Assembly (NCBI GenBank): GCA_964427535.1
Contig: CAYRVF010000006.1
Location: forward strand, 1 to 64,000
From: CAYRVF01 sp964427535
GTDB lineage: Bacteria; Chloroflexota; Ktedonobacteria; Ktedonobacterales; JADMIN01
DNA: 64,000 bases
Direction of reading: 5' to 3'
Shown here: positions 16,225 through 25,104 of the stretch, one piece after another
Layout of the letters: the number at the start of each line of letters is the position of its first letter
Numbering within the stretch: the first letter of the stretch is position 1
Notes under the pieces: model-generated
What the model saw: only the letters and a program-made list of their open reading frames with translations
Told to the model about the DNA's origin: nothing
The model's database searches: none
Program-made: the position numbers and the translations under genes

Positions 16225-17766
16225 GTGAAGGTCGTGACGGTTGATGAGATGCGCGAGATCGAGCGGCGCGCGGGCGAAGAGTACGGGTTGACGTCGCCAA
16301 TTCTGATGGAGCACGCCGGGCGCAGCGTGGCCGAGCATCTGCGCGCGTTTCTCGGCGGCGACGTGACGGGCTGCGACGTACTGGTGCTTCTCGGGCCAGG
16401 CAACAACGGCGGCGACGGCCGTGTGATGGCACGCTTCCTGGCCGAGTGGGGCGCGCACATCACCCTCTGGAGCTGGCGCGAGCGGCGTCTCGAAATCGGC
16501 GAGACGCTTGTGCCGACCGGCGACGACCTCGGGCCCCTGCGCGCCGCCATCGCCCGTGCCGACGTAGTCGCCGACGCGATTCTTGGCACCGGCCACTCGC
16601 GTCCCCTCGACCCGCTGATGCGCGCCGCGCTGGCCCTCGTGCGCGACGAACGCGCGCGCAGGCCCGAGCTCGCCGTGCTGGCCGTCGATCTGCCCAGCGG
16701 TCTCAACGCCGACACCGGCGAGGTCGACGAAGGCACGCTCCCTGCCGATCTCACCGTCACGCTCGCCTTCCCCAAGGTTGGCCTGCTGCTCTTCCCTGGC
16801 GCCGAGTATGTCGGCGAGCTGGCCGTGGGAGACATCGGCCTGCCGCCAGACATGCCCATCTCGACGGGTATGGATCTGGTAGATGCGCCGATGCTTCGCC
16901 CGCTGCTGCCCGCGCGTCCGCTGGATAGCAACAAAGGCACGTACGGCAAAGTGATGGTCGTCGCGGGCTCCTCGCTCTATATCGGCGCGGCGTATCTGGC
17001 GACGGCCGCGGCGGCACGCATCGGCGCGGGTCTCGTGACCTTCGCCACAACCGCCGAGCGCGCGCCGTTCTACGCCACCAAGCTCACCGAGGCGACCTAC
17101 GCCCTGCTGCCCGACGAGCAGCACGCCTCGCCTGAGGACCGCGCCCAGTCACTGCTGCGGGCGCTCGCTGGCTACCGCGCCGCCGTCATTGGCCCGGGGC
17201 TGGGCCAGTCGGACGAGACACGCGCCTTTCTGGAGCACGTCTTCGCGGGCATCCAGCGCATGGACGACGCCGAGCGTCCGTGTCTGATCGTCGACGCCGA
17301 CGGCCTGAACAACCTCGCCCATCTGGAGCGCTGGTGGGAGCGGCTGCCGCGCGACACGGTGATCACCCCGCACCCCGGCGAGATGACGCGGCTGCGCGGC
17401 GGCGAGAAGGTCTCCGGCGGCGGCGCGGACCGGCTGGATGTCGCGCGCGAGTCGGCGCCGAAGTGGGGTCTCGTCGTCGTGCTGAAGGGCGCGACCACGC
17501 TCATCGCCTCGCCAGAAGGCCAGCTTCGCGCGAACTGGCCGGGCAATCCGGCGATGGCAAGCGCGGGGACCGGCGACGTGCTCTCGGGAACGGTCGGCGG
17601 ACTGCTGGCCCAGGGCCTGCTCCCCTTCGACGCGGCCAGCGCCGCCGTCTACCTGCACAGCCGCGCGGGCCTGCGAGTGAGCGCGCGCATCGGCGATGCG
17701 GGCCTGCTCGCCAGCGATCTGCTCGACGAGCTCCCCCTCGCCCTGCGCGATGTAAAACGCGGGTAG
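16225..17766 (+). CDS. nnr: Bifunctional NAD(P)H-hydrate epimerase / ADP-dependent dehydratase
   Basis: A 513-residue repair enzyme that restores NADH and NADPH from their hydrated forms. GTG 16225 has AAGGAG 8 bases upstream. Residues 1-215 are the YjeF-N epimerase (MREIERRAGEEYG, ILMEHAGRSVAEHL, and the GPGNNGGDGRVMARFL phosphate loop). Residues about 225-510 are the ribokinase-like dehydratase: NKGTYGKVMVVAGS, AAARIGAGLV, VIGPGLGQ, DADGLNNLA, TPHPGEMTRL, VLKGATTLIA and GNPAMASAGTGDVLSG with the catalytic Asp. Both halves are complete, as in Escherichia coli YjeF. Three family A/E-type hairpins lie between its stop and the facing peptidase gene. Confidence 0.96.
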   Translation: MKVVTVDEMREIERRAGEEYGLTSPILMEHAGRSVAEHLRAFLGGDVTGCDVLVLLGPGNNGGDGRVMARFLAEWGAHITLWSWRERRLEIGETLVPTGDDLGPLRAAIARADVVADAILGTGHSRPLDPLMRAALALVRDERARRPELAVLAVDLPSGLNADTGEVDEGTLPADLTVTLAFPKVGLLLFPGAEYVGELAVGDIGLPPDMPISTGMDLVDAPMLRPLLPARPLDSNKGTYGKVMVVAGSSLYIGAAYLATAAAARIGAGLVTFATTAERAPFYATKLTEATYALLPDEQHASPEDRAQSLLRALAGYRAAVIGPGLGQSDETRAFLEHVFAGIQRMDDAERPCLIVDADGLNNLAHLERWWERLPRDTVITPHPGEMTRLRGGEKVSGGGADRLDVARESAPKWGLVVVLKGATTLIASPEGQLRANWPGNPAMASAGTGDVLSGTVGGLLAQGLLPFDAASAAVYLHSRAGLRVSARIGDAGLLASDLLDELPLALRDVKRG

Positions 17767-17781
17767 GGCCTCATCCCCCCA

Positions 17782-17822
17782 ATCCCCTTCCCCCTTGCGA
17801 GGGGAAGGGGGAGCGACTGCCG
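17782..17822. repeat. 3'-end hairpin repeat, family A, copy 4
   Basis: A stem of CCCCTTCCCCC/GGGGAAGGGGG arms around a short loop, 15 bp after the nnr stop, followed by GAGCGACTGCCG. It may terminate nnr. Confidence 0.65.
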
Positions 17823-17852
17823 TTGCCTGCCGGCACTGTGCTCGTTCTACGA

Positions 17853-17893
17853 TCTCCCCTCTCCCTGCCGGGAGAGGGGCCGGGGGTGAGGCC
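17853..17893. repeat. 3'-end hairpin repeat, family A, copy 5 (divergent)
   Basis: CCCCTCTCCC/GGGAGAGGGG arms around TGCC, followed by CGGGGGTGAGGCCC. The sequence differs from copy 4 but the design is the same. Confidence 0.6.
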
Positions 17894-17950
17894 CCCACAT
17901 CCTCACCTCAACTCAACTGCCCCCATCCACCACACTAGCCCAATCAGCGA

Positions 17951-17989
17951 CCCCTTCCCTCAAGGGAAGGGGGTAGGGGGTTAGGTTCC
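17951..17989 (-). repeat. 3'-end hairpin repeat, family A, copy 6
   Basis: On the minus strand it begins immediately after the TGA of the prolyl oligopeptidase gene (17990). The arms CCCCTTCCCT and AGGGAAGGGG are perfect; the sequence is nearly identical to copy 1. Confidence 0.75.
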
Positions 17990-20083
17990 TCACCGTCCAA
18001 ACTGTCGCAGCAGAAACGCCCAGGTATCGGCCGTCTCGGCGTTGACCTGCTGCTTCGTCGAGCCCATGCCGTGCCCGCCCTGGTACTCGACCCGCAGCAG
18101 CACCGGCCTCCCCGACGATGTCGCCGCTTGCAGCCGCGCCGCCATCTTCATCGCCATCCACGGCTCGACGCGGGGATCGTTGGCCCCCGTGGTCAGCAGC
18201 ACCGCCGGATACGCCACGCCGTCGCGCACCTTCCGATACGAGTCGATGATCTGGAGCGCGCGGAAGCCCTCCTCCGTCGTGACCGAGCCGAACTCCAGAA
18301 TGTTCGGCACGCCGTTCTCGGTGAACTCGGAGCGCAGCGCGTCCGTGACTGGCACGTTCATGACCATGACCGCCCAGAGATCGGGCCGCTTTACCAGCGC
18401 GCCGCCGCTGGGGATGCCGCCCGCGCTGCCACCTTCGCCAGCTAGCAGCTCCGGCCGGGTATATCCCTCGCGCACGAGATACTCAGCCGCCGCGATGAAG
18501 TCGTCGATGGTGTTCTGCTTGTTCAGCTTCTGGCCAGCCTTGTGCCACTCGTCGCCGTACTCCCCTCCGCCGCGGATATGCGCCACCGCCAGCACGCCGC
18601 CACGTTCGAGCCAGGCCAGCCATGTCGGGCGGAATCCCGGTGTCAACGAGATGCCATACGACCCATAGCCCATGAGCAGGGTCGGGCGCGAACCGTCGAG
18701 CGCGATACCCTTCGGCGTGAGAATCGAGACGGGAATCCGCGTACCATCTGGCGCGGGCGCGAATACCTCACGCACCTCTACGCCGCTGAAATCCACTTGA
18801 GAGGGAGGCTGCCATCCAGTGTCGTCAAGCTGGCCGAGGCGTATATCCAGCCGGTAGATGCGCGGCGAGACGGTCCACGAGGTAAGCTGCACCAGCGCCT
18901 CCGACGAGCTAGGTGAGGTCGCGAGCGCCGTTAGGCTGCCATCCACGGGGAGCGCGATCGGCTCAGGTGCGCCTGCCGTTCCTTCCGCCAGGCGTACCTT
19001 GCGCAACCGGTTCACGCCGCCGTCGAGATCGACCACCAGCAGCGTCTTCCCGGCGGCCGCTATCTCCTCGATCACCGCGCGGCTCTCTGGCACGATCACC
19101 CGCGCCGACGCGATATCCGGCTGGCCGAGCGGCGTGGCGAGCACCTGGTAGCGCGGCGCTCCGGCGTGCGAGAGCAGGTAGAGCATCGTCTCGTCGAGGT
19201 CGACAGAGATCACGCCGTCTTCTACGTCGGCAACCTTTGTCCAGCGCGCGGCGCTCGGGTGTTCGAGATCCGCGAGCGGGGCGACGTAGATGGTGCGCTC
19301 GTTCTGGTCGCCATGCTGCACAACGCCGACCATCCACACGCTCTCCGGCGTCACCCGCAGCGAGGGAATATCCACCGGCTCCAGCGTGACACCCGGATGC
19401 ACGCCGATGCCGAAGACGGCGACATCCTGTTCGACGGGCGTGCCCAGACGGTGCAGATACATACGGCTGGAGGTGTAGCGATTGGCCTCGCCGCCGTCCT
19501 CTGCCGCGAGCGGCGAGCGATTAAAGAGGAACACCTGACTATCGGCGAGCCAGACGACCGCGCCATAGATCGCGCGGGGGATGGCGATGTCGAGCGGCTG
19601 ACCAGTCTCCGCGTCGAGCACGTGCAGCTCGCTCTCCTCCGAGCCACCTTGAGAGATGCCATACGCGACGTAGCGCCCATCCCAGGACGCCTCATAATAG
19701 TCTATGGCGCTATGCACCTCGCCGCTCAGCGTGTTCGGGTCGAGCAGCACACGCTCGGCGCCGCCATCCAGCGGACGCGTGACCAGCTTGCCTAGGTTCT
19801 CGCCAGGATCACGCCGCAGATAGAACACCCGCGTCCCGCGCAGCTGCAGCCCGTAGAGCGCCGGAGTGGCGTCGCTCAGCTCCGAGATGCGTGCCAGCAG
19901 GACGTCGCGCTCGGGCAGCGACTCGAGGTATTCGCGGGCATAGTCGGCCTGGGCACGCATCCACGCCTGCGTCTCCTCGCTCTGCTGCTGCTCCATCCAA
20001 CGGTATGGATCGTCGACCGTCACGCCGAAGTGTGTCTCGCGGACATTCTCCACACGCGCGGCAGGTGGTTGGCCAGTCTGCAT
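17990..20083 (-). CDS. Prolyl oligopeptidase family serine peptidase (S9A)
   Basis: A 697-residue cytosolic peptidase predicted to cut short proline-containing peptides. ATG 20083 follows AAGGAG by 6 bases; the frame extends upstream but only through the repeat at 20207. The start MQTGQPPAARVENVRETHFGV... runs into DPYRWMEQ, the family's N-terminal motif. A seven-bladed propeller spans about 75-420. The catalytic domain has GGSAGG with Ser553 (where the pig enzyme has Ser554), Asp in ANDPRVEPWMAMKMAA and His in GGHGMGSTKQQ. Length is typical. Its stop abuts a family A repeat. Confidence 0.95.
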   Translation of the reverse strand: MQTGQPPAARVENVRETHFGVTVDDPYRWMEQQQSEETQAWMRAQADYAREYLESLPERDVLLARISELSDATPALYGLQLRGTRVFYLRRDPGENLGKLVTRPLDGGAERVLLDPNTLSGEVHSAIDYYEASWDGRYVAYGISQGGSEESELHVLDAETGQPLDIAIPRAIYGAVVWLADSQVFLFNRSPLAAEDGGEANRYTSSRMYLHRLGTPVEQDVAVFGIGVHPGVTLEPVDIPSLRVTPESVWMVGVVQHGDQNERTIYVAPLADLEHPSAARWTKVADVEDGVISVDLDETMLYLLSHAGAPRYQVLATPLGQPDIASARVIVPESRAVIEEIAAAGKTLLVVDLDGGVNRLRKVRLAEGTAGAPEPIALPVDGSLTALATSPSSSEALVQLTSWTVSPRIYRLDIRLGQLDDTGWQPPSQVDFSGVEVREVFAPAPDGTRIPVSILTPKGIALDGSRPTLLMGYGSYGISLTPGFRPTWLAWLERGGVLAVAHIRGGGEYGDEWHKAGQKLNKQNTIDDFIAAAEYLVREGYTRPELLAGEGGSAGGIPSGGALVKRPDLWAVMVMNVPVTDALRSEFTENGVPNILEFGSVTTEEGFRALQIIDSYRKVRDGVAYPAVLLTTGANDPRVEPWMAMKMAARLQAATSSGRPVLLRVEYQGGHGMGSTKQQVNAETADTWAFLLRQFGR

Positions 20084-20206
20084 GGTCACTCCTTGTACAG
20101 CGGATACGCTTCGTCCGGGAAGTTCGACTCCGCTCCGGCTTCGGCACCAGTATACGACGCCTCTCCCTCGCCGCTCCGGTTGCCCTTGTCGCCCGCGACG
20201 TGCCCG

Positions 20207-20242
20207 GCATGCCTTGCCCCTATGAACGGGGGCAAGGCATGC
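20207..20242. repeat. Stem-loop built from two family B half-copies
   Basis: A perfect 14-bp stem (20207-20220 with 20229-20242) made of GCATGCCTTGCCCC and its complement, with an 8-base loop. It lies in the 313-bp divergent region between the prolyl oligopeptidase gene and the MarR gene. Confidence 0.65.
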
Positions 20243-20292
20243 TTCGCTCACCCCCCGCCATAGACACAGGCATCTCGCTGGAGTACTCTATA

Positions 20293-20303
20293 GTTAGACA
20301 AAC
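20293..20303. promoter_or_regulatory. Candidate MarR operator
   Basis: GTTAGACAAAC is an imperfect palindrome (four symmetric base pairs, 8 of 11 positions) of the AT-rich kind MarR proteins bind. It overlaps a TATAGT (20289-20294) that could be a -10 box, about 95 bp before the marR-type ATG. No matching -35 was found. Confidence 0.35.
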
Positions 20304-20396
20304 GAACGATCTCCGCCGCCCCTGCCTGCCCGCTCGGTCTCTTCAGCAACGCTCCAGAGGCAGTTTGACATCCCCACCCGCAAAGGAGGTGCGCGC

Positions 20397-20897
20397 ATGG
20401 GCACGCCTCACGATCCGGCAGACCCGCGCCAGCCGCTCACGACGGCCACCCAGGACGCGATCGACCCGACGGACACGCTGGCCATCGCGAACCGGCTGCG
20501 TCCGGTGCTACTGCGCATCCACCGCTATCTGCGCGACGACGCGCACGAGCTGGGCGTCACCAGCACGCAGGCCAGCCTGCTCGGCACGGTCCACCACATG
20601 CCGGGCATCGGCGTCAACGAGCTCGCAACCCACGAGCACATGAGCGCCCCCACCCTTGTCAGCCACCTCGACCGGCTGGAGGCGATGGGCCTGGTCGAAC
20701 GCAGTCGCGACAACCCTGCGGACCGCCGGCGCGTCGGGTTGCGGCTCACCGACAGAGGCGAGCAGACGTTACAGACGCTCCGCGAGCGGCGCACCGCCTG
20801 GCTGGCGACCCGGCTCGAGACCCTCTCACCCGAGGAGCTTGCCGCCGTCGCAGCCGCCATCGATCCCTTGCAGCAGTTAGTGAGGCGCGGCGAATGA
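20397..20897 (+). CDS. MarR-family transcriptional regulator
   Basis: A 166-residue regulator. ATG 20397 has AAAGGAGGT 8 bases upstream, one of the best sites in the window. The winged helix is plain: VTSTQASLLGTVHHMPGIGVNELA, recognition helix MSAPTLVSHLDRLEAMGLVERS, wing DNPADRRRVGLRLTDRG. MarR proteins act as dimers that repress efflux or detoxification genes and release DNA when they bind phenolic or other ligands. Its last codon overlaps the start of the MFS gene in ATGA, so the pair is translationally coupled and the exporter is the obvious target. Confidence 0.95.
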   Translation: MGTPHDPADPRQPLTTATQDAIDPTDTLAIANRLRPVLLRIHRYLRDDAHELGVTSTQASLLGTVHHMPGIGVNELATHEHMSAPTLVSHLDRLEAMGLVERSRDNPADRRRVGLRLTDRGEQTLQTLRERRTAWLATRLETLSPEELAAVAAAIDPLQQLVRRGE

Positions 20898-22192
20898 GGA
20901 TCTCGCTTCGCGCGTCCACCGGATTGCAGTTGGGTAGCCGCACCTTTACGAGTCTGCGCCACCACTACAACTACCGTCTGTATTTCGCCGGGCAACTGCT
21001 TTCGCAGACCGGCACCTGGCTGCAAAGCGCGGCGATGGCCTGGCTGGTGCTCACGATGACGCACTCCGCCTTCGCCGTTGGCGTGCTCTCGTTCTGGCAA
21101 TTTGGGCCGTATGCCGTGCTGGGCCTCTTCGGCGGCGCCATCGCCGACCGGCTCGATCACCGCGTCACGCTCATCGTCACCCAGACGGTGCTCGCGCTCT
21201 GCAGCACGGCGATGGCGGTGCTCACGCTGCTCCACGTCGTCACCGTGCAGGAGGCGTACATTATCGCGGCACTGCGCGGGCTCTCGCTCGTGCTCAACAA
21301 TCCGAGCAGGCAGGCATTCATTCTGCAGATGGTCGGACGCGAGGAGCTGCCGAACGCGATCGCGCTCAATTCGAGCCTGGTAAATGCCACGCGCATCATT
21401 GGTCCCGGTATCGCGGGCGTCCTCATCGCGGCGTTCGGCGTGGGCATCTGTTTCAGCATCGACGCCGTCAGCTACTTCGCCGTCATCGTGGCGCTGCTGC
21501 TGATGCGCGTCAAAGACCTGACCCCGATCGAGCGCCGTCCGCAGCTCTCGGTGCTACGGAGCACGGGCGAGGGACTGCGCTACGTCTGGCGCACGCCGAC
21601 AGTGCTGCTCGTGCTGACGATGTTCCTCTTCATCTGCACCGCGAGCATTAACTTTACCGTGCTGCTGCCCCTCGTGGCGAGCAACACCCTCGGCCAAGGC
21701 GCGCAGGTCTTCGGACTGCTGACTTCGTGTTTCGGGGCGGGTGCTCTCATCGGCGCGTTGATCTCGGCGTCCTTCGCCACGGCCACCTGGCGCATTCTGC
21801 TGGTCAGCGCGGCAGGATTCGGCCTTGGCGAGGTGCTGCTGGCGCCGCAGAAGACGCTCCTCGGCGCGATTGTGTTGCTGATGGCCACGGGCGTCTGTTA
21901 CACGCTGTACACGTCGAACACCAACTCGCTCGTGCAGCTCAACACGCCGGGCTACCTGCAAGGGCGAGTCGCCGGGCTGTATAGCTACATCTTCGCGGGC
22001 ACCAGTCCGCTAGGTGCGCTGCTCGCCGGTGGATTGGCGGAGCGCGGCGGCACACAGCTCGCCTTCTTCGTCGCGGGCGGCACAGCGCTCGTCTTCGCCG
22101 CGTACGGGGTCGTCCAGGTGCGGCGCGGCTATGTTGCCGAAGGGCGTCCCTGCTCCGACGACGTAGCCTCCGACGACGTCGAACCGGTCTAG
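20894..22192 (+). CDS. 12-TM MFS exporter (MFS_3 / enterobactin-exporter-like)
   Basis: A 432-residue membrane protein beginning FRSLRHHYNYRLYFAGQLLSQ-like (TFTSLRHHYNYRLYFAGQLL), the signature of the MFS_3 group, with TGTWLQSAAMAWLVL, the loop GGAIADRLDHRVTLI and LNNPSRQAFILQMVG. About 12 hydrophobic segments. Relatives export siderophores or drugs. The ATGA overlap with the MarR gene shows coupling. A weak GCGGCC/GGCCGC hairpin (22211-22238) lies between its stop and the facing cupin gene. Confidence 0.93.
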   Translation: MRISLRASTGLQLGSRTFTSLRHHYNYRLYFAGQLLSQTGTWLQSAAMAWLVLTMTHSAFAVGVLSFWQFGPYAVLGLFGGAIADRLDHRVTLIVTQTVLALCSTAMAVLTLLHVVTVQEAYIIAALRGLSLVLNNPSRQAFILQMVGREELPNAIALNSSLVNATRIIGPGIAGVLIAAFGVGICFSIDAVSYFAVIVALLLMRVKDLTPIERRPQLSVLRSTGEGLRYVWRTPTVLLVLTMFLFICTASINFTVLLPLVASNTLGQGAQVFGLLTSCFGAGALIGALISASFATATWRILLVSAAGFGLGEVLLAPQKTLLGAIVLLMATGVCYTLYTSNTNSLVQLNTPGYLQGRVAGLYSYIFAGTSPLGALLAGGLAERGGTQLAFFVAGGTALVFAAYGVVQVRRGYVAEGRPCSDDVASDDVEPV

Positions 22193-22255
22193 CAGGGAAG
22201 CTCATCAAGAGCGGCCAGACGATTCCCTCTCCGGCCGCCACACTCCCGAGCAGGC

Positions 22256-22813
22256 TCACTGCGGCAGAGCCTCGCGCACGGTGCCCGCTTCGAGATCGAA
22301 GTAATGGCGCCGTATCAGCATCGGATTCTTGCCAAAGAGCACCAGCTCCTTCGCTGTGCCACCCATCCCTTGCTGCGAGTGGATGTCGTGGGGCGGCGCC
22401 ATCCATACCACGTAGTCGCCTACCCCAAGCTCGCGCTCATACAGGAGGCGCAGACGCGCATGGCCGGGATTATCGCCCGCATCCATGCGCTCCCACTGCA
22501 TGTAGCGATCATGGCCCGCCACTACACAGGCGATCCCCCACGAATCGTGGTCGTGAACGGGCGTAGGCGCGGCGGCGGGGAACTCGGCCAGCATCAGTGT
22601 GAGCGCAGCGTCGCCGAGGGACGCCACGATCGTCGACGTGGCCGCGCTGTCGTGCATCGGCCTCATCTTGTCGTCAAAGATGAGGCCCGGCTCCCGCACC
22701 AGCTCCGCCAGGCGCTCACCCACCTGCCGCACGCTCGGCTCGGTCACACCCTCGCGGGCGAGAAAGGTCTGCGTCTCCCGCATGAAGCGGGTGATAGCCT
22801 CGTGCGTCGACAT
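22256..22813 (-). CDS. Thiol-dioxygenase-like cupin (COG5553 type)
   Basis: A 185-residue predicted double-stranded beta-helix metalloenzyme. ATG 22813 follows AAGGAAGGAG by 6 bases; earlier ATGs at 22834 and 22855 are in frame but weaker. Metal ligands expected of the cysteine/3-mercaptopropionate dioxygenase fold are present: PVHDHDSWG (two His) and the C-terminal His in PPHDIHSQQ, with a Glu-rich GHDRYMQWER between. Thiol dioxygenases turn a thiol into a sulfinate. It is the fourth gene of the sulfur operon, 70 bp after the sulfite-oxidase-like gene, which supports a sulfur substrate. The exact thiol is unknown. Confidence 0.75.
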   Translation of the reverse strand: MSTHEAITRFMRETQTFLAREGVTEPSVRQVGERLAELVREPGLIFDDKMRPMHDSAATSTIVASLGDAALTLMLAEFPAAAPTPVHDHDSWGIACVVAGHDRYMQWERMDAGDNPGHARLRLLYERELGVGDYVVWMAPPHDIHSQQGMGGTAKELVLFGKNPMLIRRHYFDLEAGTVREALPQ

Positions 22814-22883
22814 CTCGATCTCCTTCCTTGCCATGACCTCCGCGACATGTCGCATGGCTCCCCGTCTGCCTGTCACACGACCG

Positions 22884-23996
22884 TCACACGACCGACACGC
22901 ACACGGTCTGAATGGCGTTATTGGCATAGCCGAGGCGGTTCCACACTGATTCGGCAGGCTGGGCGTTCCCGGCCTCGTCGAATGCCCGGCTGCGCAACGT
23001 CACCTCGCCGGGACGCTCGGGGTGCCAGACGTACTGCCACGACCTCCATGCGTAGCGAGACGGCTCGCTGGTCCAGTCGGCGAGCCACCACCTCGCGCCG
23101 CCGTCGACGCTGACCTCAACTCGGCGTACCGGTGCCATACCCGACCAGGCCAGCCCACGCAGCACATGGCGCCCGCGCGCCAGAGTGGCACCGGCCTCCG
23201 GTGTCGTGATGACCGAGCGCACGGCGATCCTCGTGAGCGGCGTGGCGCCAGACGCGCCGCCCTCCGGATGCACCAGAATGTAGCGCTCGACCTGATAGAA
23301 TCCACGGAAGCGCTGCGCGATCGCCGCGATGCGCACCACCCACTTCACCGCTGCTACCCCATACCAGCCGGGGACGACGAGGCGCACTGGGAAGCCGTGC
23401 TCCGGCGGCAGCGGTTCGCCGTTCATCACATATGCCAGCAGCGTATCGGGGTGGAGGGCCTGCTCACGCGGCAGGCAGCGAGCGAAGGGAATCACCCCGT
23501 CCGCCGCGGCTACGTAGCCGTGATCGGCGCCCTCGACGACGATCTCGCGCGCCTCGGGCGACATGCCCGCCGCCTTCAGCACAGTCCGCAGGGGCACGCC
23601 GGTCCACTCCGCCGTGCTTGCCGCGCCATATCCCCACTGCTCGCCCTCGGCCCGTGGCCGCATCGCCGCGCGACCGTTGCCCGCGCACTCCAGCGTGACC
23701 CGCAGCGTGCGGCTCGGCAGCGCGCACAGCTCCTCATACGTCAGCTCCACCGGCGCCGCGACCTCGCCAGTGACCGCCAGGCGCCACTCCGCGGCCACAC
23801 AGGTCGGCACGGCGAAGTGGTTGCGGACGTAGAATGCCGCGTTGGGTGTGACCACCCCCACGTGGCGCGCCAGCAGAGTCTCGGCGTTAAACGGTACCTC
23901 GCTGACGGCGGCGAGGCGCGGATCGTGAGCGGCGCCCAGCGCGACCGCGCTGCCGCCGGATTGTGCGGACCGAGTCACCTCGTGATCGGTGGCCAT
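22884..23996 (-). CDS. Sulfite-oxidase-like molybdopterin enzyme
   Basis: A 370-residue protein of the sulfite oxidase family. The Moco-binding domain (about 40-235) contains the conserved cysteinyl Mo ligand in TLECAGNGR (Cys104) and the pocket PEHGFPVRLVVPGWYGVAAVKWV. A C-terminal Ig-like dimerisation domain (about 250-365) has GLAWSGMAPVRRVEVSVDGG. There is no haem b5 domain and no signal or Tat peptide, so it seems cytosolic and must pass electrons to an unseen acceptor. ATG 23996 has GGAGGG 4 bases upstream and lies only 10 bp after the preceding stop. In this operon it would oxidise sulfite from the upstream enzymes to sulfate. Confidence 0.9.
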   Translation of the reverse strand: MATDHEVTRSAQSGGSAVALGAAHDPRLAAVSEVPFNAETLLARHVGVVTPNAAFYVRNHFAVPTCVAAEWRLAVTGEVAAPVELTYEELCALPSRTLRVTLECAGNGRAAMRPRAEGEQWGYGAASTAEWTGVPLRTVLKAAGMSPEAREIVVEGADHGYVAAADGVIPFARCLPREQALHPDTLLAYVMNGEPLPPEHGFPVRLVVPGWYGVAAVKWVVRIAAIAQRFRGFYQVERYILVHPEGGASGATPLTRIAVRSVITTPEAGATLARGRHVLRGLAWSGMAPVRRVEVSVDGGARWWLADWTSEPSRYAWRSWQYVWHPERPGEVTLRSRAFDEAGNAQPAESVWNRLGYANNAIQTVCVSVV

Positions 23997-24006
23997 GGGA
24001 CCCTCC

Positions 24007-25071
24007 TCACGCGCCCGGCGTGTGGCGCCCAGCCATCACGGCGGCCCTCTGCCAGGCCTCGGTGCCACCGCGCACGTTCATGACCTGCTCAAAGCCCACC
24101 TGCCGGAGGAACTGCGCCGCGCGCTGCGAGCGTGCGCCACTGCGGCACACGAGCAGCAGCGGACGGTCACGCGGCACTTCGTCCAGGCGCGCGGCAAGCT
24201 CGGCCTGCGGCAGATTGACCGCGCCGGGCACGTGTCCACCGGCGTATTCCTCCGGCTCGCGGACGTCCAGCACGAGCGCGTCCGGGGCCTGGCGTTCCAA
24301 ATCGACGACATCCACCTGTGGCACGTCCGGGGCATCGGTGAGCATCGCCCACGACATAGCGGCCATGCCGCGATTCGTCGCTTCGATAGCCATCATGTTC
24401 AGCGGCCGCGGGGGCACGCTGGACGTCAGGTCGGAGATGAACGCGGCACGGTCAAGCCGCGCCAGCGGATTGCAGAGGCGCTCGTAGCCGACCGTCGTGA
24501 CGGGCTGGCCCGACATGCTCCTGCCGCACGGCCCCTCGAAGTGGCCAGGAAAGACCGCCACCCACTCCGGCAGCGCGAGCAGGCGCTGGATACTCTCGTA
24601 TTGCGCCTCGGCGTCGCCGCCACCGAAGTCCGGGCGCCCCACATCACCGGCCAGCAACGCATCGGCCGTCAGCGCCATCGCTGGCTCCGAATTACGCGGC
24701 GGGTTGACGAGCAGGATCGAGATCAACTCGGGGCGGTGACCCGGCGTGTGCAGCACGCGCAGGCGCAACTGCCCGAGCTCGAACTCCTGGCCGTCGTGCA
24801 GCGGCGTGAAGGGGTAGCTCGTACGCGCCGTCTCGTGAAGGCACAGCTCCGCGCCAGACTGGGCCGCAAGCTGGCGCGCGCCCGAGACATGATCGGCGTG
24901 GATGTGCGTGTCGATCACGTAGCGCAACCGATAGCCGCGCAGGCGCAGCACCGACTCGTACTGCTCCGTCTCGAGCGCGGGGTCGACGATGACCGCTTCG
25001 AACGAGCGACGAGACGCGATGAGGTACGACGCGCAGCCGTGGAGCTGATTCAGAAACTGCTGGAAATACAT
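24007..25071 (-). CDS. Metallo-beta-lactamase / rhodanese fusion, persulfide dioxygenase-like
   Basis: A 354-residue fusion. Residues 1-230 are an MBL domain with THIHADHVSG (His56, His58, Asp60, His61), HTPGHRPE and GDVGRPDFGG, the non-haem iron site layout of ETHE1-type persulfide dioxygenases; PGHFEGPCGRSMSG holds a further metal ligand and a Cys. Residues about 262-350 are a rhodanese domain with VLDVREPEEYAGGHVPGAVNLP and the active loop CRSGAR (Cys309). CstB-type fusions turn persulfides and oxygen into sulfite and thiosulfate. ATG 25071 follows GAGGGGG. It is the second gene of the sulfur operon, 33 bp after the sulfurtransferase. Confidence 0.9.
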   Translation of the reverse strand: MYFQQFLNQLHGCASYLIASRRSFEAVIVDPALETEQYESVLRLRGYRLRYVIDTHIHADHVSGARQLAAQSGAELCLHETARTSYPFTPLHDGQEFELGQLRLRVLHTPGHRPELISILLVNPPRNSEPAMALTADALLAGDVGRPDFGGGDAEAQYESIQRLLALPEWVAVFPGHFEGPCGRSMSGQPVTTVGYERLCNPLARLDRAAFISDLTSSVPPRPLNMMAIEATNRGMAAMSWAMLTDAPDVPQVDVVDLERQAPDALVLDVREPEEYAGGHVPGAVNLPQAELAARLDEVPRDRPLLLVCRSGARSQRAAQFLRQVGFEQVMNVRGGTEAWQRAAVMAGRHTPGA

Positions 25072-25104
25072 GGCACGAACCCCCTCACTCTAGGCGCGCA
25101 CCTG

